From Polytrichum commune (Eukaryota; Streptophyta; Polytrichopsida; Polytrichales; Polytrichaceae), in contig OX485803.1 of assembly GCA_950295325.1 (NCBI GenBank), forward strand, positions 17,112,001 to 17,176,000: a DNA stretch of 64,000 nucleotides, read 5' to 3'. The notes under the pieces are model-generated. The model saw only the letters and a list, made by a program, of their open reading frames with translations, did not search any database and was not told the origin of the DNA. The translations under genes were made by a program, and so were the position numbers. Below, piece by piece: positions 61,015-64,000 of the stretch (position 1 is the stretch's first letter; each line of letters opens with the position of its first letter).

Positions 61015-61525
61015 TCCGAGCTCTCCTCATCATTTAAAGACTTCACTTGGAACTTGGAGTGTCACTTTGATATCTCATAATTAGTGCTTAAAACTTTTAC
61101 TTAGGACATTTGAAGAAACTTTAGGATTTGAAGACTTGGACATTTGAGACCTTCACTTGGATAGTGATAAATTACCTAGAAATTGTAAATTTGTGACATG
61201 ATACTTGGCATGCTTGAATGCTCAATACACTTGGATACATGAGACTTTACTTGGAACTTGACGAACTTGAGGACTTGAAAACTTGTTACAATTACTTGGA
61301 TACTTAAGATATTTGGAACTTGGAGAGTTGAGCTACTTGGACACTTGTGATTCAGAAGACATGGATTGCTTAGAACAATTTGGAATGGATACTTGAGTTA
61401 CTTAGACGTAAATGATACTTGGATATTTGAAATGCAAAGAGTTGAAAACTTGGATAATTAAGACACTTGATACTTGAATCATTTGGAAATTTACATGCCT
61501 TTAGAACTTAGATTTTGATACTTGG
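61015..61525. repeat. Cryptic repeat region of ACTTGGA-type words
   Basis: ACTTGGA or ACTTGA(A/G) recurs more than 20 times with spacing of about 10-30 bp, often with (T/A)ACTTGAG or ATTTGAA in between. No strict period. Likely a slipped, much-decayed minisatellite. Confidence 0.6.
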
Positions 61526-63560
61526 ACTACGCATTGTGACATTAAATGCTTAGCCAAATTAGAAAGAGATGCATAAACAAAAGCAAGATACATAGCGCAA
61601 GGCAAGAGGTTTAAAGAGGCTAAGGTTTGGAATGACTCACCATGGTTAGCATTTGCATAGGATTAGGCGTGCAACCTCATCAAGCATACTCAAAGGAAGT
61701 TACAAGGGTTCTAATCGACACGGAGGAAGGTCATCATACTTAAAGATATTCTAAATGAGATCATGGCAAGCCCTTGAGTAAGTCAAATACCCCACCTCGC
61801 CATACTTGAGCACAACTTAGAATTTCACTTCAATAAGGAATATCATATCAACTAGGTATGTTTAAATTTGATTATTTGAGGATATAAACCTTCAAATCAT
61901 GTTCAAAAACTCATGAGAAATTCTTTAATCATTAACTTCTTTAATAAGCAGACTTAAAATTTAATTGGAAGAAAATCTTAACTTCTAAGATTTTGAAGGG
62001 AATAAAAATACTTACAATTAATAAATTCATGTCAAGAATGATGTTGGATATGCAAGAATTCTTCCTAATTCTAAAGTCAACTTAACTTTGACACTAGGGT
62101 CTTCGAGAATAATTCTGAAACATTTGAGCACCTAATCCATGTGGATTCCTATAGGGTTCTTTGAACTAGAATCTCAATGAACTATAATTCTAGAAGTAAA
62201 ACCCCTTGCTCTTATAAATATGAACTTCACTATCTCATAAAGCACGTTATAAGTCATAAAAAATTTAAGATAGGAAATTCCAAAGACACTTTTGAGACCA
62301 TATTAAAGTATAGAAGTGTAATCGATGGGTCAATGTATAGAGGAGTATTTTGAGGCCTACAAGAGTTCAAGGCATACCTGGAAGATACCATACCATCACT
62401 TCAAAAAACTATGTCCACAGGAATTCGAGGCATCGATGTTTTAAAGGTAACCTAATCCCTAAAGTAATGAGATTTGTGTCAACCAGTCAATAGCGGGTTA
62501 CATCGTCTAAGGCAAAGGAAACCTACCGGCCAAACGACGACCTCAATACACCCCCCCCCCCAAAGGGCCCTTATCAACAAGTTGGCCCCATGTCCTAGCC
62601 AACTACAACTAGGTATCTTCAATGGCCTTGAACACACCTGACAACTCCTACTCTCCCATCACCACACTAGATGAAACCGGGGTCATAGGTTGATCTCTTT
62701 GTAACACATGGCTCATTCCAAACCCACATAAAATTTTCCACACAACTCCACCACAATCATCAAACTCCAATATAATAATTCACCTACTATCATTATTCTT
62801 GCCCGTAACCATATGTATAATGGAAAATTGACAAGTACACCCAATACATTGCCACCATCACCACTAGAGGTTAGCAAATTCATTCATTTACTGTCCTTAC
62901 AGTTGGTAAAAAAGGAGGAATCCACATTCTCACCTTCATAACTATGAGGCCAAATCCACCACCCTTAAGCGTCTTAGTCCGGGTGATGGTTTTGGGGATC
63001 ACATGTGTGGTATTACAACGTGTAGTACCATGAGATGTGAGTTCCACATCAATAATCTTGCTTCAAGTCACTATGCTTTATTAATGTGATCCTCTTGAAT
63101 GAGTGAATCCTTGGCCTTCTCAAGAGTCCACCCCACAGCCTTGGCTACACATGCCCTCAAAGATTTTCCTCTTGAAACTTTGGTCCTGGTTGATGATTCT
63201 TCGCTAGTGCTTGTTACTTCGTGGAAGCTATGGCTTGTCGGCTCCATGAGGCACGTACGTCTAGTGTGCTAATTCCCAATCGTCCACATCATGTCACTTC
63301 ACTTGTGTGGAGCTAACAACCCACCTTGGTGTTTTACATTAGCATGTCATTTCATTCCGTGATAAGTGCGCAAGTGTTAAGAAACACTTGTGTCTCGCAT
63401 CGCTTAGCATTACCTCCTCTTCCACAAGTTCCTCACAACTTATTCCCACGTAACTCCTTAATACAATCTCCACCCTAGCTAGCCTAACCAATTACCCTAG
63501 TTAGCTAGCCTACTAACTAACCACTATTCCTGCTCAACCCCAGCCTAACCCAGCTTAAAC
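61526..63560. other. Unassigned, GC-richer from 62.5 kb
   Basis: A C-run (62,551-62,561) splits the region. 62,570-62,700 read on the minus strand has a gag-like flavour ('GVFKAIEDT', 'LARTWGQLVDKGPLGG'), too weak to call. 63,100-63,450 could be LTR-like sequence, but I find no paired LTR. Confidence 0.3.
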
Positions 63561-63566
63561 TAGCTT

Positions 63567-63655
63567 ACCCCCTGACTGCAGCTTAACCAGTTACCCAGCT
63601 GACTACAACTTAACCAGTTACCCCCTGACTGCAGCTTAACCAGTTACCCAGCTGA
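63567..63655. repeat. Tandem repeat, 26-27-bp unit
   Basis: Three copies of CTGACTGCAGCTTAACCAG followed by TTACCC(C/AG). The middle copy has CTACAAC in place of CTGCAGC. A preceding stretch (63,470-63,566) is rich in related CTAGC/AACC words. Confidence 0.88.
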
Positions 63656-63737
63656 ATGAGCCAACCAGCTGGGTCTTCAATCTCGGATTCTAGCAGTCTC
63701 CTCCAAATGCTAAACCACTAAATCGAGTGCTCCTATC

Positions 63738-63850
63738 CAATATAAATCCAAACACTATAAATCTAAACATCACAAGTCCAAACACTATAAAAGTGAATAC
63801 TACAAGTCTAAATACTATAATTCTAAATACTAAAAGTCTAAATACTAGAG
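63738..63850. repeat. Tandem repeat, about 15-17-bp unit
   Basis: About seven units of AA(A/T)ACTATAA(A/G)TCTAA with substitutions. Confidence 0.8.
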
Positions 63851-64000
63851 TTATGCACTTGTTTATGAATGCCTTAAATCTAAAACCACATCTAACAATG
63901 TAAAGCTAACTTCAAGACTAATTGGTCTTGGCTCTTCACCTTAAAATCTTGCACACACACGTGTCTTTATCTTACTCCCCACACACCCACACTTATAACA

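Overview
The window reads as nuclear DNA of a land plant. It is AT-rich, repeat-packed and poor in genes. There is one GC-rich gene island with a spliced gene (37.7-39.4 kb). Spliceosomal GT-AG introns are visible, several plant-type transposon classes are present, and there is nothing prokaryotic in the layout. A LINE lineage with both RNase H and a C-terminal nuclease-like region, an EttA-type ABC-F gene fragment and a ParB-like family gene make a non-seed plant (moss, lycophyte or fern) my best guess. That guess is an inference; no sequence here fixes the species.

Layout. 1-4.4 kb is unassigned AT-rich sequence with one dispersed repeat. 4.4-11.1 kb is a nest of decayed LINE fragments, two of them tail to tail, carrying RNase H, a zinc-knuckle-like segment and a PD-(D/E)xK-like region. 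11.1-17.6 kb is old repeat sequence. 17.6-18.7 kb is a TIR element with 3-bp target duplications and internal foldbacks. A 301-bp tandem triplication (18.9-19.8 kb) follows. At 23.4-24.4 kb two short TIR elements sit side by side, sharing a single TAA duplication between them. 27.3-27.75 kb and 37.0-37.6 kb are further tandem repeats (237 and 215 bp periods).

The one gene I believe is intact is at 38,151-38,932: a two-exon dCTP pyrophosphatase (MazG-like, 166 aa) with a polyglutamine run, and an open in-frame N-terminal extension upstream.

40.9-41.3 kb holds another RNase H fragment of the same LINE family. 48.7-49.3 kb is a broken Ty3/gypsy integrase. 49.8-50.5 kb (minus strand) encodes a SWIM zinc-finger-like domain. 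51.2-53.7 kb holds two minisatellite arrays, one of which has a palindromic core in nearly every unit.

The most interesting locus is 53.7-58.1 kb. It is a multi-exon pseudogene with a ParB/sulfiredoxin-like DGNHR motif, split inside an exon by a 2.4-kb element with a perfect 11-bp target duplication and short inverted termini. That element carries introns and exons of an EttA-like ABC-F ATPase, so it looks like a Pack-MULE. 58.1-64 kb is unassigned repeat-like sequence with cryptic short repeats and two small tandem arrays near the end.
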